The notes: generated by a model not told the origin, from the sequence alone. Positions 21,420-31,868 are shown, counted from the stretch's first letter. The stretch: DNA of 64,000 bases from Ctenosaura bakeri (GCA_948474755.1 CAOLHI010000652.1:62001-126000); one strand, 5' to 3'. Program-made: numbers and translations.

Positions 21420-21795
21420 CGGATTGCGCAGCACAATCAGTTCCCTAATTCTCCTTGCGAAGGAGTTTTCCTTTGCAGATTCTCCTTGCAAAGGGTTCCA
21501 AAGACTTCTTAGTGAATTAAATGTGCTACGCAACCCTTTTGCTAAACGGCAGTGTTGTGTAGCTGATCCAGAATGACAGAAAGTGCAGCCGAATGAATGG
21601 CCAAATGATGCATTTGTATGCAATGAGCAAATGCTTCCACGGGCCGTGGGCATCCGTGGGCACCGGCTCACTTGTACAGTCCCATTTCTACTACTTTGAA
21701 CTGGATGTGGCCATTCTTCATCGGAGAAAAACGTCCAACCCCTTCCGTAGGGAAACTTTACACATACGAAGGACATTAGCAGGATTCTGGCCTGA
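21420..21795 (+). repeat. Unclassified interspersed repeat, same family as 25074
   Basis: TTTGAACTGGATGTGGCC near 21698 and ACATTAGCAGGATTCTGG near 21773 align in order with TTGAACTGAATATGG and ACCAACAGGATTAG at about 25310..25380. Family not recognised. Confidence 0.4.
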
Positions 21796-22290
21796 AAATC
21801 TCTTATTGGAACTATTATTGCAACTTTGGAGCTTGCTATGAGTTGCTGGGAGAAACAGGGAGGGAGTTCTGGCTCGCAGCTTTTCCGTGCTTCATGGCCA
21901 AGTGGTAATAGAGCGGTTTTGATGGGAGCAATGAAATGGAAGGCGATACCTAAGGATGGGGGGGTGGTCTCCTCCTGCTATGGTGGTGTCAAATGGAATG
22001 TCCTCGTTGCACCGAGAAAGCCCCTTCACCTGCCAGATCAATGACTCCAGAGAACAAAAGAAATCAATTCTCTCGTGGCTGGGACTGATTAAAGTCCCCG
22101 AATGTCACAGTGAGATGTGCCGGTGTAGTTCTTTCTTCTCGGGGTTCTGCTGTGTGAATTGGATCACAAGCTCTCGTCTGGTTTGAGCTGTTTTTCTCTG
22201 GGCGTTTGTACTAATTCTGCAGCAACAAAACCAGATCTGTACTTTGCAGGGAAGTACACCCAGAAGCCTGGCTCTCTGCTGACTGCAGTG
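21796..22290. other. No gene seen; unique sequence
   Basis: Unrecognised sequence, including the block CTGATTAAAGTCCCCGAATG at about 22085 that could be noncoding conserved DNA. No coding support. Confidence 0.3.
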
Positions 22291-22293
22291 GCT

Positions 22294-23260
22294 TCATAGG
22301 ATCATAAAATCATAGAAATATAGAGTTGGAAGAGACCCCAGGGGCCATCCAGTCCAACCCCTTGCCATGCAGGAACACCCTCAAAGCACTCCCTATGACA
22401 GATGGCCATCAAGCCTCTGCTTAAAAACCTCCAAGGAAGGAGGAGACTCCACCACACTCCAAGGCAGCAGATTCCACTGCCAGATAGCCCTGACTGTCAG
22501 GAAGTTCTTCCTGAGGTTCAGGTGGAATCTGCTTTCCTGCAGTTTGAATCCATTGCTCCTTGTCCTGGTCTCTGGAGCAGCAGAAAACAAGCCCTCTCCT
22601 TCCTCTACGTGGCATCCCTTCAAATATTTAAACATGGCTGTCAAGTCCCCTCTTAACCTTCTCTTCTGCAGACTAAACATCCCCAGCTCTCTAAGTCTAT
22701 CCTCATAGGGCTTCATGGCTTCCCGGCCTCTCACCATTTTGGTCGCCCTCCTCTGGACTTGCTCCAGCTTGACCATGTCCTTCTTGAATTGGGGTGCCCG
22801 GAACTGGATACAGTATTCAAGATGGGGTCTAACCAAAGCAGAGTAGAGTGGTACCAGTACCTCCCTCGATCTAGACACCATACTCCTCTTGATGCAGCCG
22901 AGAATTGCATTGGCTTTCTTGGCTGCCGCATCACACTGCTGACTCATGTTCAACTTGTGGTCTATGAAGATTCCTAGATCCCTTCCACACGTACTGCTAT
23001 CCAACCACGTGTCCCCAATCCTATATTTTTCTATTCCATTTTTTCTACCTAAGTGTAGGACCTTACACTTCTCTCTGTTGAATTTCATTTTGTTCGCCCT
23101 GGCCCAGCTCTCCAATCTATCCAGGTCATTTTGAATTTGGATCCTGTCCTCTGGCGTATTAGCAACCCCTCCCAATTTGGTGTCATCTGCAAATTTGATG
23201 AGCATGCCCTCTATTCCTTCATCCAAGTCGTTGGGATAAAAATATTGAACAGCACTGGGC
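22294..23260 (-). mobile_element. CR1 LINE, longest uninterrupted reverse-strand copy
   Basis: A 277-codon open frame (22393..23226) on the reverse strand begins at [20 protein letters not shown] with the catalytic FADD intact. It continues through [43 protein letters not shown] and [15 protein letters not shown] to KQRLDGHLS. The tail follows at 22294. The fingers and N-terminal endonuclease are missing. Probably one of the younger CR1 copies, since the frame is still open. Confidence 0.9.
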
Positions 23261-23275
23261 CCCCTTCGTGTGTTT

Positions 23276-23880
23276 GAATCACAAAATCACCGTATCATGG
23301 AATCTGTCAGGGCCATCAGTCCCACCTCCTTCTGCCATGCAGGAAGACACAAGCAAAGCACCCATCTGGACAGATGGCCATCCAGCCTCTGCTTAAAAAC
23401 CTCCAAAGAAGGAAGAGACTCCACCACACTCCACGGAGGCAGCAGCAGATTCCACTGCTGGACAGCTCTGACCATCAGGAAGTTCTTCATAGGTTTTAAG
23501 TGGAATCTGTTATCCTGTAGCTTGAAGCCATTGTTCCACATCTTAGTCTCTGAGGCAGCAGAAAACAAGCTTGCCCCATCTCCCATATGGCATCCAATAT
23601 GTAAACGTGCTATCAGTTGACCTCTGAACCTTCTCTTCTCCAGGCTAAACCTACCCAGCTCTCTAAGCTGCTTCTCAGAGGGCTTTGTGGCTTCCAGGTC
23701 TTCTACCACTTTGGTTGCCCTCCTCTGGACACAGTCCAGCTTGTCCGTATCCTTCCTGGACTGTGGTACCCAGAACTGGACACAGGATTATTTCAGGTGG
23801 GGTCTGACCAAAGTAGAATAGAGGGGTACCGTCACTTCCCTTGACCTAGACACTACACTTGTATTGATATTGTCTTTCAA
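23276..23880 (-). mobile_element. CR1 LINE 3' end, older
   Basis: Reverse strand: [53 protein letters not shown]. Separate from the younger copy just left of it; the tail is degraded. Confidence 0.8.
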
Positions 23881-23940
23881 ACATCAGCTTGTCTCATTTA
23901 GAGACTGGCACAGGGCCCCTAATGTAGAATCATTGAATCG

Positions 23941-24205
23941 AGACTCTTTTCCACACTAGAGTGTTATAGTGCTATGATTCCACTTTCAACCTCCTATGGA
24001 ATCCTGGGGTTTCCTGGGAATCCTGGGAATCTGGCTGGCCCCTCCTGAAACTGCAAGCCCCAGGATTCCATAGGAGGTTGAAAGTGGAATCATAGCACTA
24101 TAGCACTCTAGTGCAGAAATGCCCCTCCTGAAACTGAAAACCCCAGGATTCCATAGGATGTTAAAAGTGGAATCATAGCGCTATAACACTCTAGTGCAGA
24201 AATGC
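23941..24205. mobile_element. Hairpin MITE with a duplicated right arm
   Basis: A left arm, a right arm ending at about 24120, then a second right arm from CCCCTCCTGAAACTG to CTCTAGTGCAGAAATG. The two right arms differ (GAGGTTGAAAG against GATGTTAAAAG), so this is not a simple assembly duplication. The left arm also carries a small GGGAATCCT tandem. Confidence 0.75.
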
Positions 24206-24965
24206 TGATAGAATCTACGGACCAACGAAGTTGCAGCCCTGCATTTGCAAGGCCTGGACAGGGCTGTGAATAACCCAGATTCCTGAAGGTCTCACATTGG
24301 AAAGGTTAATATAAGATGAAGCTGACTTGGCAGCAAATAATAACAACAGGGAAGACAGCAGGTGGACACCCAGCCCTCTGATTTATTTAAATAAAATGCA
24401 GCATCTGAAATTGCTTTGCTGCAGAGGATGAAATAAATCCAGCCAGGCTGCCTGAGAACCAGCTGGGTGGAACTCAAAAAAGAGTTTCTCCCTCCTTTGA
24501 GTGCCCTTCTTAAGTAGAGCTTAACTGGGGGCACAGGGCATCCACCGTGGCCAAAGCACCCCAAATCCACGGCTACTGCCCCCCACCCCGCACCCAGCAT
24601 CTGCTGGCTGCCTTCTGTCTCTCTCGTTTGCAAGAAGCCAGCGGCCACGCTCCACCTCCTGCTTTGTCTCTGGGTTTTATTGGCTTCGGGGGACCCTGGG
24701 AGTTGGGAGGGGAGAGATTAGCTAAACTGAGAAGGTAAAGCCGTAGGATTTTGGCTCCTGACTTCTTCTCCCCGTCTGCAGCTGTTCCCAGCTGCTGGGC
24801 ATTTCAAAGACTTTGGTTTGCCCTCAGTCTCATTTTAATAAGCAGATTTAAGACCTTAAGCCTCCAAAATGGCAGATATTGTAACAGATGCTGTTAGGAG
24901 AGCGAGTTCTTAGTTTCCTGACTCTCATATCCCCTTTTGGCCTCTGGTTTCTCTCTTCTCTCTCT
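24206..24965. other. Unique block, possible conserved noncoding DNA
   Basis: AT-rich 24300..24430 with GATTTATTTAAATAAAATGC and GATGAAATAAATCC, then G/C-rich sequence. No repeat or exon recognised. Confidence 0.3.
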
Positions 24966-24969
24966 CTTT

Positions 24970-25060
24970 GGTGGCTTCCGCACTAGACTGTTAGGGTGCT
25001 ATTATTCCACTTTCAACATCCTAAGGAATCCTGGGGTTTGCAGTTTCGGGAGGGGCCTCA
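24970..25060. mobile_element. Single left arm of a hairpin MITE
   Basis: GGTGGCTTCCGCACTAGACT to GGGAGGGGCCTCAAAG. The centre looks like the CTCAAAG subtype; the right arm is absent. Confidence 0.7.
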
Positions 25061-25073
25061 AAGTTACACATAT

Positions 25074-25380
25074 TGGCCAAAATCCCTACCTGAGGGTTGC
25101 ACGGCACAAATTGCCACATGTGGAATTGAGCATTGATTGCACGGTGCAGCCGTTGTGTTGAACGGCAACACGGAGCAAGGGAAGCATGGCAGGATTTGAG
25201 CGCACAATGGAAGTGGTGCTACGAGCAGTTTCAGCAGGAGCAGATGGATGTGCACGTGTGCGTCTGCCTTGGCAACAGCAGTACCTGTACAGCTCCACTT
25301 GCACAACCTTGAACTGAATATGGATATTTTGCATCAGATATCCAACTTTGTTTTGCATGTGTAAGATACCAACAGGATTA
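25074..25380 (+). repeat. Unclassified interspersed repeat
   Basis: Second member of the family described at 4545 (inverted here) and 21420. Rich in GCACA/TGTGC words; no termini resolved. Confidence 0.45.
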
Positions 25381-25422
25381 GTTCAGGAGGCACTGCAGGA
25401 AATCCACATTGTCCATCCCTCC

Positions 25423-25460
25423 TCTCTCTCTCTCTCTCTCTCTCCCCTCTCTCTCACACA
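25423..25460 (+). repeat. (CT)n microsatellite
   Basis: About 12 uninterrupted CT units followed by CCCCTCTCTCTC. Confidence 0.9.
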
Positions 25461-25639
25461 CAAAAGCTTATTTATTTTGCAATTGCTACACACCATAAGG
25501 ACCCTACCCCCTGATCTCAGGTTTTGGATCCAAGATTTTGGGGAATTGGAAGCTGCTGACCTGGCAACTTCAGTCCGAGCAGAGCTTTGGAAAGTTACTA
25601 CTATAAAGGTTGCTTCTATAGGGAGCATATTCACACACA

Positions 25640-26010
25640 GTTGCACAGGTAAAGGCAGTGGATCCCATCTGATCTGGGAAGCTGAGCAGGGTCAGCCCTG
25701 GTTGGTCCTTGGATGGGAGACCATCAATGAATATCAGGTGCTGTCAGCTCTGTTTCTGAGGAAGGAACTCGCAAAATCACTAATGAGTATTTCTTGTCTT
25801 GGGCCCTTTCTGCACTAGCCTGTCATAGCGCTTTGATTCCACTTTCAACATCCTATGGAATCCTGGGGTTTGCAGTTTCGGGAGGGGCCAGCTGGATTCC
25901 ATAGGATGTTGAAAGTGGAACCAGAGCACTATAACACTCAAGTGCGGAAAGGGCTTTAGAAAAACCCTATGAAATTCAAAGGGTCACCACAAGTCAAAAG
26001 GCAACTTGGA
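25640..26010 (+). repeat. 5S rRNA-derived SINE (SINE3), split by a MITE
   Basis: GATCCCATCTGATCTGGGAAG, GCTGAGCAGGGTCAGCCCTG and TTGGATGGGAGACCATC follow the internal control region of 5S rRNA in order. The 3' body (CCTATGAAATTCAAAGGGTC) resumes at about 25964 after the hairpin element at 25801..25954. A relic SINE, not a 5S gene. Confidence 0.85.
25801..25954. mobile_element. Hairpin MITE inside a 5S-SINE
   Basis: GGGCCCTTTCTGCACTAGCC to AGTGCGGAAAGGGC. The inner right arm is shortened (GGCCAGCTGGATTCC). Both outer ends carry CCCTTT/AAAGGG instead of CCATTT/AAATGG, another variant shared by the two arms. Confidence 0.8.
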
Positions 26011-26011
26011 G

Positions 26012-26017
<6 letters not shown>

Positions 26018-26069
<52 letters not shown>

Positions 26070-26076
26070 CACAGCA
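26018..26076 (+). repeat. (CT)n(CA)n compound microsatellite
   Basis: About 19 CT units pass directly into about 9 CA units. Confidence 0.95.
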
Positions 26077-26077
26077 C

Positions 26078-26300
26078 AGGCGTAAATACCCTAATGGCAT
26101 CAGATCCCATCTGATCTTGGAAGCTAAGCAGGGTCAGCCCTGGTTAGTACTTGGATGGGAGACCACTAACAAATCCCAGGTGCTGGGGGCTCTATTTCAG
26201 AGGAAGGACCTGGCAGAACCACCTCTGAGGATTCCTTGCCTAAGAAAATCCCATGAAATTCATGGGTTCGTCGTAAGTCAACAGACAACTTGTGTGCACA
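26078..26300 (+). repeat. 5S rRNA-derived SINE (SINE3), near full length
   Basis: CAGATCCCATCTGATCTTGG, AAGCTAAGCAGGGTCAGCCC, TGGTTAGTACTTGGATGGGA and GACCAC reproduce the 5S A-box/IE/C-box region closely. The body then reads CCTAAGAAAATCCCATGAAA and ends GTCAACAGACAACTTG. Best 5S-SINE of the window. Confidence 0.9.
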
Positions 26301-26497
26301 TGTGTGCATACACAAACACACACGCATAGGATGCCCACTTGGATGCGAAGCCCACCAGGAGGGAGGAACTGTCCAGTTGCCTTGGCAACAGGAACAGTTT
26401 CCATCTTTTGAAGCAACCACAGGCTAGCAGTGGAATGGCTTCAGAAAAGTGGGATTTGCACAATAGTATTTGCAAGAGGCGTGCCATCCCTTCCCAC

Positions 26498-26545
26498 TCT
26501 CTCTCTCTCTCACACATGCACACACACACACACACACACAACACC
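26498..26545 (+). repeat. (CT)n/(CA)n microsatellite
   Basis: CTCTCTCTCTCTCACACATG followed by about 11 CA units. Confidence 0.9.
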
Positions 26546-26599
26546 ACTCTCCACATTTGCCTCCCCCAGCCTTGCTGTGTCTGCATGCTCAGAAGGCCA

Positions 26600-27000
26600 A
26601 GCCCTGGGGTTAATGAATATCGTGGCTTCCCAATTAAAGCCTGACAGAAAAAAGATGTTTGATTCAATCAAGCCTCTTCTCAGCTCCTCTGCTGAATTTC
26701 TAATCTTTGGGAGCGGGTTTTAATTGTGTTCTGAGTAATTTAGGCCTGGCTTGAGGCCCCAGGGCGATCGCAGGCGAGGTGTGCTCCTTAAACGCAATGA
26801 TTAAAGGAGAGTCCCCTAGGAAGTTTTCCTGGCGAGATTGCAGGAGAAATTTGGCAGGGACGTGGCTGAGACGGTGGCATCGCTCTGGCAAAGGGGAACA
26901 AAATGTGGGGAGATAGCTCTGATGGGAAAATAGGTGTGTTGCAAGAGAGACACACACACATGGGCAAAGAATTTTGCATCCAGGCCTTTGGCAGTTAAAC
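26600..27000. other. Unique block, possible conserved noncoding DNA
   Basis: Contains GGGTTTTAATTGTG, GAGTAATTTAGGCC, CCCAATTAAAGCC and CAATGATTAAAGG between repeats, with no frame or repeat family. Homeodomain-type cores suggest, but do not show, regulatory DNA. Confidence 0.3.
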
Positions 27001-27093
27001 TAAATGGCCACAGCAGAATGAACTTTGCACATGGGCAGGTGCTGTTTTTCCCCTTTATTTACACCTTGAATCCTATTGGTTGGTCCCAACTAA

Positions 27094-27273
27094 GGTCATT
27101 TCTTCACTAGGCTGTTATAGTGCTATGATTGCACTTGCAACCTCCTATGGAATCCTGGGGTTTGCAGTTTCGGGAGGGGCCGGCTGGCCCCTCCCGAAAC
27201 TGCAAACCCCAGGATTCCATAGGAGGTTGCAAGTGCAATCATAGCGCTATAACAGGCTAGTGCAAAAATGGCT
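27094..27273. mobile_element. 180-bp hairpin MITE, arm-shared GCACTTGCAACCTCC
   Basis: 88-bp arms around loop GGCT. Both arms carry TTGCACTTGCAACCTCC where most copies have TTCCACTTTCAACATCC. Nearly perfect pairing except near the tips. Confidence 0.85.
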
Positions 27274-27470
27274 CTAGAAAAGACTCATTTTATCAACATT
27301 TTAATGGTGAGAATCAACACACAGGTAAAGCCCAGTGAGTCAATTAGTTTACTTAAGTTGGGACTAACATTCAGGTCAACGTGCTTTCGCTGTTCTTCGG
27401 AGTGTTTTAATTAACCTCTTTTATGTTGCACTCGCCTTATTTGATTCTCTGGATAGATCCTTGAGTCATA

Positions 27471-27660
27471 GGCCATTTCCGCACCGCACTAAGATTCCAC
27501 ATTCAGCCTCCTGTGGAATTCTGGCGTTCCAGTTTCCTGGGGCCAAAGAGGTCTCCAGCTGAGAATTTTAATTGCCTTTCTCCAAACTGCAAACCCCAGG
27601 ATGCTACAGGATGTTGAAAGTGGAATAACAGCACTATCACAGTGCAGTGCGGAAATGGCC
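27471..27660. mobile_element. Hairpin MITE, non-perfect-centre subtype, TSD ATA
   Basis: GGCCATTTCCGCACCGCAC to GTGCGGAAATGGCC, flanked by ATA at 27468..27470 and 27661..27663. The centre has GCCAAAGAGGTCTCCAGCTG. The left arm is missing a few bases near its outer part. Confidence 0.8.
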
Positions 27661-27697
27661 ATAGTTTGGGGGAGAGAGAAAAGTCAGGGTGCATATA

Positions 27698-28418
27698 GAA
27701 TCATAGAATCATAGAAATGTAGAGTTGGAAGAGACCCCACGGGCCATCCAGTCCAACCCCCTGCCATGCAGGAACACCCTCAAAGCACTCCCTTTGACAG
27801 ATGGCCATCCAGCCTCCGCTTAAAAACCTCCAAAGAAGGAGGAGACCCCACCACACTCCATGGAGGCAGCAGATTCCACGGCTGGACAGCTCTGACCGTC
27901 AGGAAGTTCTTCCTGAGGTTCAGGTGGAATCTCCTTTCCTGCAGCTTGAATCCATTGCTCCTTGTCCTGGTCTCTGGAGCAGCAGAAAACAAGCCCTCTC
28001 CCTCCTCTACATGGCATCCCTTCAAATATTTAAACATGGCTATCATGTCCCCTCTTAACCTTCTCTTCTGCAGACTAAACATGCCCAGCTCTCTAAGTCT
28101 ATCCTCACAGGGTTTCAGGGCTTCTAGGCCTCTCACCATTTTGGTCGCCCTCCTCTGGACCTGCTCCAGCTTGTCACTATCCTTCTTCAATTGGGGTGCC
28201 CAGGACTGGACACAGTATTCAAGATGGGGTCTAACCAAAGCAGAGTAGAGTGGTACCAGTACCTCCCTCGATCTAGACACCATGCTCCTATTGATGCAGC
28301 CGAGAATTGCATTGGCTTTCTTGGCTGCCGCATCACACTGCTGACTCATGTTCAGCTTGTGGTCTATGAAGACTCCTAGATCCCTTTCGCACGTACTGCT
28401 ATCCAGCCACGTGTCCCC
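27698..28418 (-). mobile_element. CR1 LINE C-terminal half and tail, young
   Basis: Reverse strand open frame of 225 codons: [78 protein letters not shown]. The 5' edge joins an oppositely oriented CR1 piece at 28419. Confidence 0.9.
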
Positions 28419-28536
28419 GAAATTCAGTTCAAGAAGGACGTTGAAAAGCTGGAACATGTCCGGAGAAGAGTGACCAAAGTTATAAAAGACCTGGAAACCA
28501 TGAAGTCCTCAGAGGAGCAGCTTAGGGAGCTGCGCA
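28419..28536 (+). mobile_element. CR1 LINE internal fragment, forward
   Basis: Reads [20 protein letters not shown], then [17 protein letters not shown], a different and older subfamily from the reverse CR1 it abuts. Both ends are broken. Confidence 0.75.
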
Positions 28537-28990
28537 TATTTACCTCTAAATCTAATAATCTATCTAATAGTTTTGAGTAGAACTTACTTTTGTTTTCCAA
28601 TGGTCCATACACTGCCACTACTATGAGTTTTGCATCTCTTATTTTTACTTCTATTCCTACCACGTGCCCTGTTTCATCACCTAATATCTGTTTTGCTTGA
28701 AACCTGTTGTTTACATATAAGGTTACCCCCCTTTTTTTTCTTTCCTAATCATGATGAAAAAGATTGTCCTAATTTGGGATTTCTAAGATATTTTAAGTCC
28801 TCTTCTTTTATGTGGGTCTCTTATAGTGCGATTATATCCAAATTTAACTTTTCTAATTGGTGAAACACGCATTTCTTTTTATGTGGGGAATTTATACCCC
28901 AAACATTCCAAGACAATATTTTCAATCTCATCTTATATCTTGTTTTTCCTAATTTCCCCTTATACTTTATTCCACAGTCTCTTCTATCTC
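28537..28990 (-). mobile_element. L1-type LINE, ORF2 endonuclease N-terminus
   Basis: Reverse strand from an ATG at 28931 reads MRLKILSWNVWGINSPHKKK, the classic start of L1 ORF2 apurinic endonuclease (WNVxGxNSP). The xETH active-site segment follows with a stop in place of Q (ALxETH), then RGVTLYVNNRFQAKQ and VVAVYGPLENKSKFY. The copy is cut off after about 130 codons and carries two stops. It lies between two CR1 pieces of opposite orientation. Confidence 0.85.
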
Positions 28991-29010
28991 TCCCTTTAGT
29001 TCTGGATCAA

Positions 29011-29698
29011 TAGAGTTGGATAGAGAGAAGTGTAAGGTCCTACACTTAGGTAGAAAGAATGGAATACAGAAATATAGGATGGGGGACACGTGGCTGGATA
29101 GCAGTACGTGTGAAAGGGATCTAGGAGTCTTCATAGACCACAAGCTGAACACGAGTCAGCAGTGTGATGCGGCGGCCAAGAAAGCCAACGCGATTCTTGG
29201 TTGCATCAGTAGGAGTCTGGTGTCTAGATCGAGGGAGGTACTGGTACCACTCTACTCTGCTTTGGTTACACTCCATCTTGAATACTGTGTCCAGTTCTGG
29301 GCACCCCAATCCAAGAAGGACATGGTCAAGCTGGAACAAGTCCAGAGGAGGGCGACCAAAATGGTGAGGGGCCTGGAAGCCATGAAGCCCTATGAGGATA
29401 GACTTAGAGAGCTGGGTATGTTTAGTCTGCAGAAGAGAAGGTTAAGAGGGGACATGATAGCCATGTTTAAATATTTGAAAGGATGTCATGTCGAGGAGGG
29501 AGAGGGCTTCTTTTCTGCTGCTCCAGAGACCAGGACAAGGAGCAATGGATTCAAGCTGCAGGAAAGGAGATTCCACCTGAACGTCAGGAAGAACTTCCTG
29601 ACAGTCAGGGCTGTCCGGTGTTCCTGCATGGCAGGGGGTTGGACTGGATGGCCCCTGGGGTCCCTTCCAACTCTACATTTCTATGATTCTATGATTCA
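29011..29698 (+). mobile_element. CR1 LINE C-terminal half with internal deletion
   Basis: Frame of about 234 codons from [15 protein letters not shown] to [14 protein letters not shown]. The sequence then jumps from CAGGGCTGTCCGG straight to TGTTCCTGCATGGCAGG, losing about 120 bp that other copies have before the tail (TTCTATGATTCTATG). Confidence 0.9.
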
Positions 29699-29720
29699 TT
29701 TGCAGGAAGCAGAATTCTAA

Positions 29721-29864
29721 GGCTATTTCGACAGTAGCCTGTTATAGCACAGTTATTCCACTTTCAACATCCTCTGGAATCCTGGGGTTTGCAGTTTCGG
29801 GAGGGGCCGGCTGGATGTTGAAAGTGGACTCATCGTGCTATAACAGCCTAGTGTGGAAATGGCC
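29721..29864. mobile_element. Hairpin MITE, TSD TAA, shortened right arm
   Basis: Flanked by TAA at 29718..29720 and 29865..29867. The left arm is complete; the right arm lacks the inner AAACCCCAGGATTCC part. Confidence 0.85.
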
Positions 29865-29869
29865 TAACT

Positions 29870-30425
29870 TGGGGGAGGACAATGGCCTCATTTTGCCCTC
29901 TTTCCCAATAGTCACATCCCTGTCCAGGACTGCACAAAACCCTAGAAAAGCTGCCTTCATTCTCCCTGGGACTTCCAGCCCAGTTTCTGCCAACTTCTTC
30001 CTGCGTCCCTGAGACATGATCCTGATTTTGCCTCTGCCTCTCCAGGTGAAAACTCCAGCGTTATTCCATTTGTCCTCTGGCTGAACGGACACAGAGAGAG
30101 AGACGAGAGAGTCTCTTGCAAAGCCAGCAGGGAGATGGGGGACTCATTAGTGCCCTCTCCTTCTGTATTTTCCAGCGCTCCCCTGCTAAGATGGATTAAA
30201 GGAAAGCGATAAGTCTATGGGATTTCCAGGCATCCAGAGGGACAGAGAGAGACATTAAAGGAATTAACTGTTCTGCCTAGCCTGATAATAATTCACTTTT
30301 CGGGCTGCATCAAGAACCCAGAGGGGCTGAAGATTCTCTCGCCGGCCTCTGGAGCAGAAATGGAAGGACAGAGGCCACTCCTGTGGGGTCCCGGAGAAGG
30401 AAAGAGGGGACTGGGCTAGATAAAA
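29870..30425. other. Unique block, possible conserved noncoding DNA
   Basis: 30060..30300 has AAGATGGATTAAAGG, GACATTAAAGGAATTAAC and CCTGATAATAATTCAC in otherwise unique sequence. No exon recognised. Confidence 0.3.
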
Positions 30426-30429
30426 CCTT

Positions 30430-30536
30430 GGCCATTTCCACATGCCTCAAAGCCCCCCCCAACTGCAAAGCCCAGGATTCCATAGGATGTTGAAAGTGGA
30501 ATAATAGCACTATAACAGTCTAGTGCGGAAATGACC
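30430..30536. mobile_element. Hairpin MITE, heavily shortened left arm, TSD CTT
   Basis: GGCCATTTCCACATGCC, an internal jump, then the full right arm to GCGGAAATGACC. CTT at 30427..30429 and 30537..30539. Confidence 0.75.
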
Positions 30537-30613
30537 CTTGTGTCTTGCTGCATGGCAGAATGGGGTTGGACTGGATAGCCTTTGTGGCCTCTTCCAACTT
30601 TATCAGTCTATAA
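30537..30613 (+). mobile_element. CR1 LINE tail only
   Basis: GCTGCATGGCAGAATGGGG and GGACTGGATAGCC to TCTTCCAACTTTATCAG; just the last 75 bp of a CR1. Confidence 0.7.
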
Positions 30614-31044
30614 AAGCTGGGTTGGGGCCCTGGAGCAGTTCCCATAAAAAAAAAGACCCCTTCTGCAAATGTCTGTGACCTTTTCCAGGAGCCTGGCAAC
30701 ACAGACATTGAAAAGCAGAAGTGCAAGCAACAAAAAAGTGTTCGTAGTGAGCCCACCTTCAGCTCTGTGGCTTCTGCAAAACCAACAGCCTTGTCCTGAT
30801 GCATTTTAACCCAATTGATCAAGTAATATATAAATAATAGATGCTCTCAGAAACATGGAGAGATTCAGGAAGATGTGACTGGGGAGAAAAAGGGAAGTGA
30901 GGGGTACTTTTTGTTCAGCTTTGGGCCCCCACCAACCTGTGAGGTGCCTGTAATAATTGCACCGGTTGGTCCATTAACAATCCAGCCATGGAGCAATCTG
31001 GCAAACATTGGACTCAGTTTCTAAATAGAGGGTATCCCCCAAAA

Positions 31045-31250
31045 ATGCTTACTGTCAGCTCCCCCAAATCCTTGGATTCCGTATCCATGGATTCAACCAA
31101 CCACAACTTGAAAATATTTTTAAAAAAATCCAAAAAGCAAGCTTTGATTTTGCGATTTTCTATAAAGGACACCATTTTACTGCACCAGTGTACAAAATGG
31201 GACTTAATCATCCACGAATCTTGGCCTCCATAGGGGATCCTGGAACCAAT
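31045..31250 (+). mobile_element. Tigger/pogo-like (Tc1/mariner) MITE remnant
   Basis: GTATCCATGGATTCAACCAA and AACTTGAAAATATTTTT at the left, GGGGATCCTGGAACCAATC at the right, are the signature ends of Tigger-type nonautonomous elements as I recall them. The interior is short and AT-rich. Confidence 0.55.
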
Positions 31251-31463
31251 CTCTAATGCCCACTGTACTCCTTAACAGCTTATAATTTCCCCATTTTTTT
31301 CAAATAATATAGACACCCTTAAAGATTACAATAGCAGTGAAATGTTGCAAATTTGCAAGAGAAATTTTCAGTGAGGTTTGCAGCTCTGTGCTTTGACAAT
31401 GCAAGCAGGGCATTGGTGTGCAGGGAGGGCAATTCGAGCACCTTTACATAAAATTGTAACTTG

Positions 31464-31633
31464 GGCCATTTCTGCACTAGCCTGTTATAGCGCGATGATT
31501 CCACTTTCAACATCCTCTGGAATCCTGGGGTTTGCAGTTTCGGGAGGCGCCGGCCAAAACTGCAAACCCCAGGATTCCATAGGAGGCTGAAAGTGGAATC
31601 ATCGCGCTATAACAGGCTAGTGCGGAAATGGCT
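31464..31633. mobile_element. Hairpin MITE, 170 bp
   Basis: Arms GGCCATTTCTGCACTAGCC and GGCTAGTGCGGAAATGGC. The inner right arm lost CCCCTCCCG next to the loop. Flanks TTG/TTA are not identical. Confidence 0.8.
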
Positions 31634-31868
31634 TTAAGGTGGAGTTTGTATGTCTGATTAAATCATTATTATAACATAAATTCTTCAATATAAATGTATT
31701 TATCTAGCCTTCAAATAACCCCCACAGCTACAATTAGCTATCACGTTCTATATACACTTTTTTGGGACACTCTTATGTCCCCTTTCAGCTTTGCTGTAAT
31801 TCTAAAACTCCAGTGTGCACACACATGCCTTCAAGTTGCTGGTGACTGCATGAATTTCTGAGGGATTT

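Noticed and set aside
25640..26200. 5S rRNA genes
   Set aside because: Only the internal promoter region is retained and it is fused to a SINE body; flanking 5S ends are missing or diverged.
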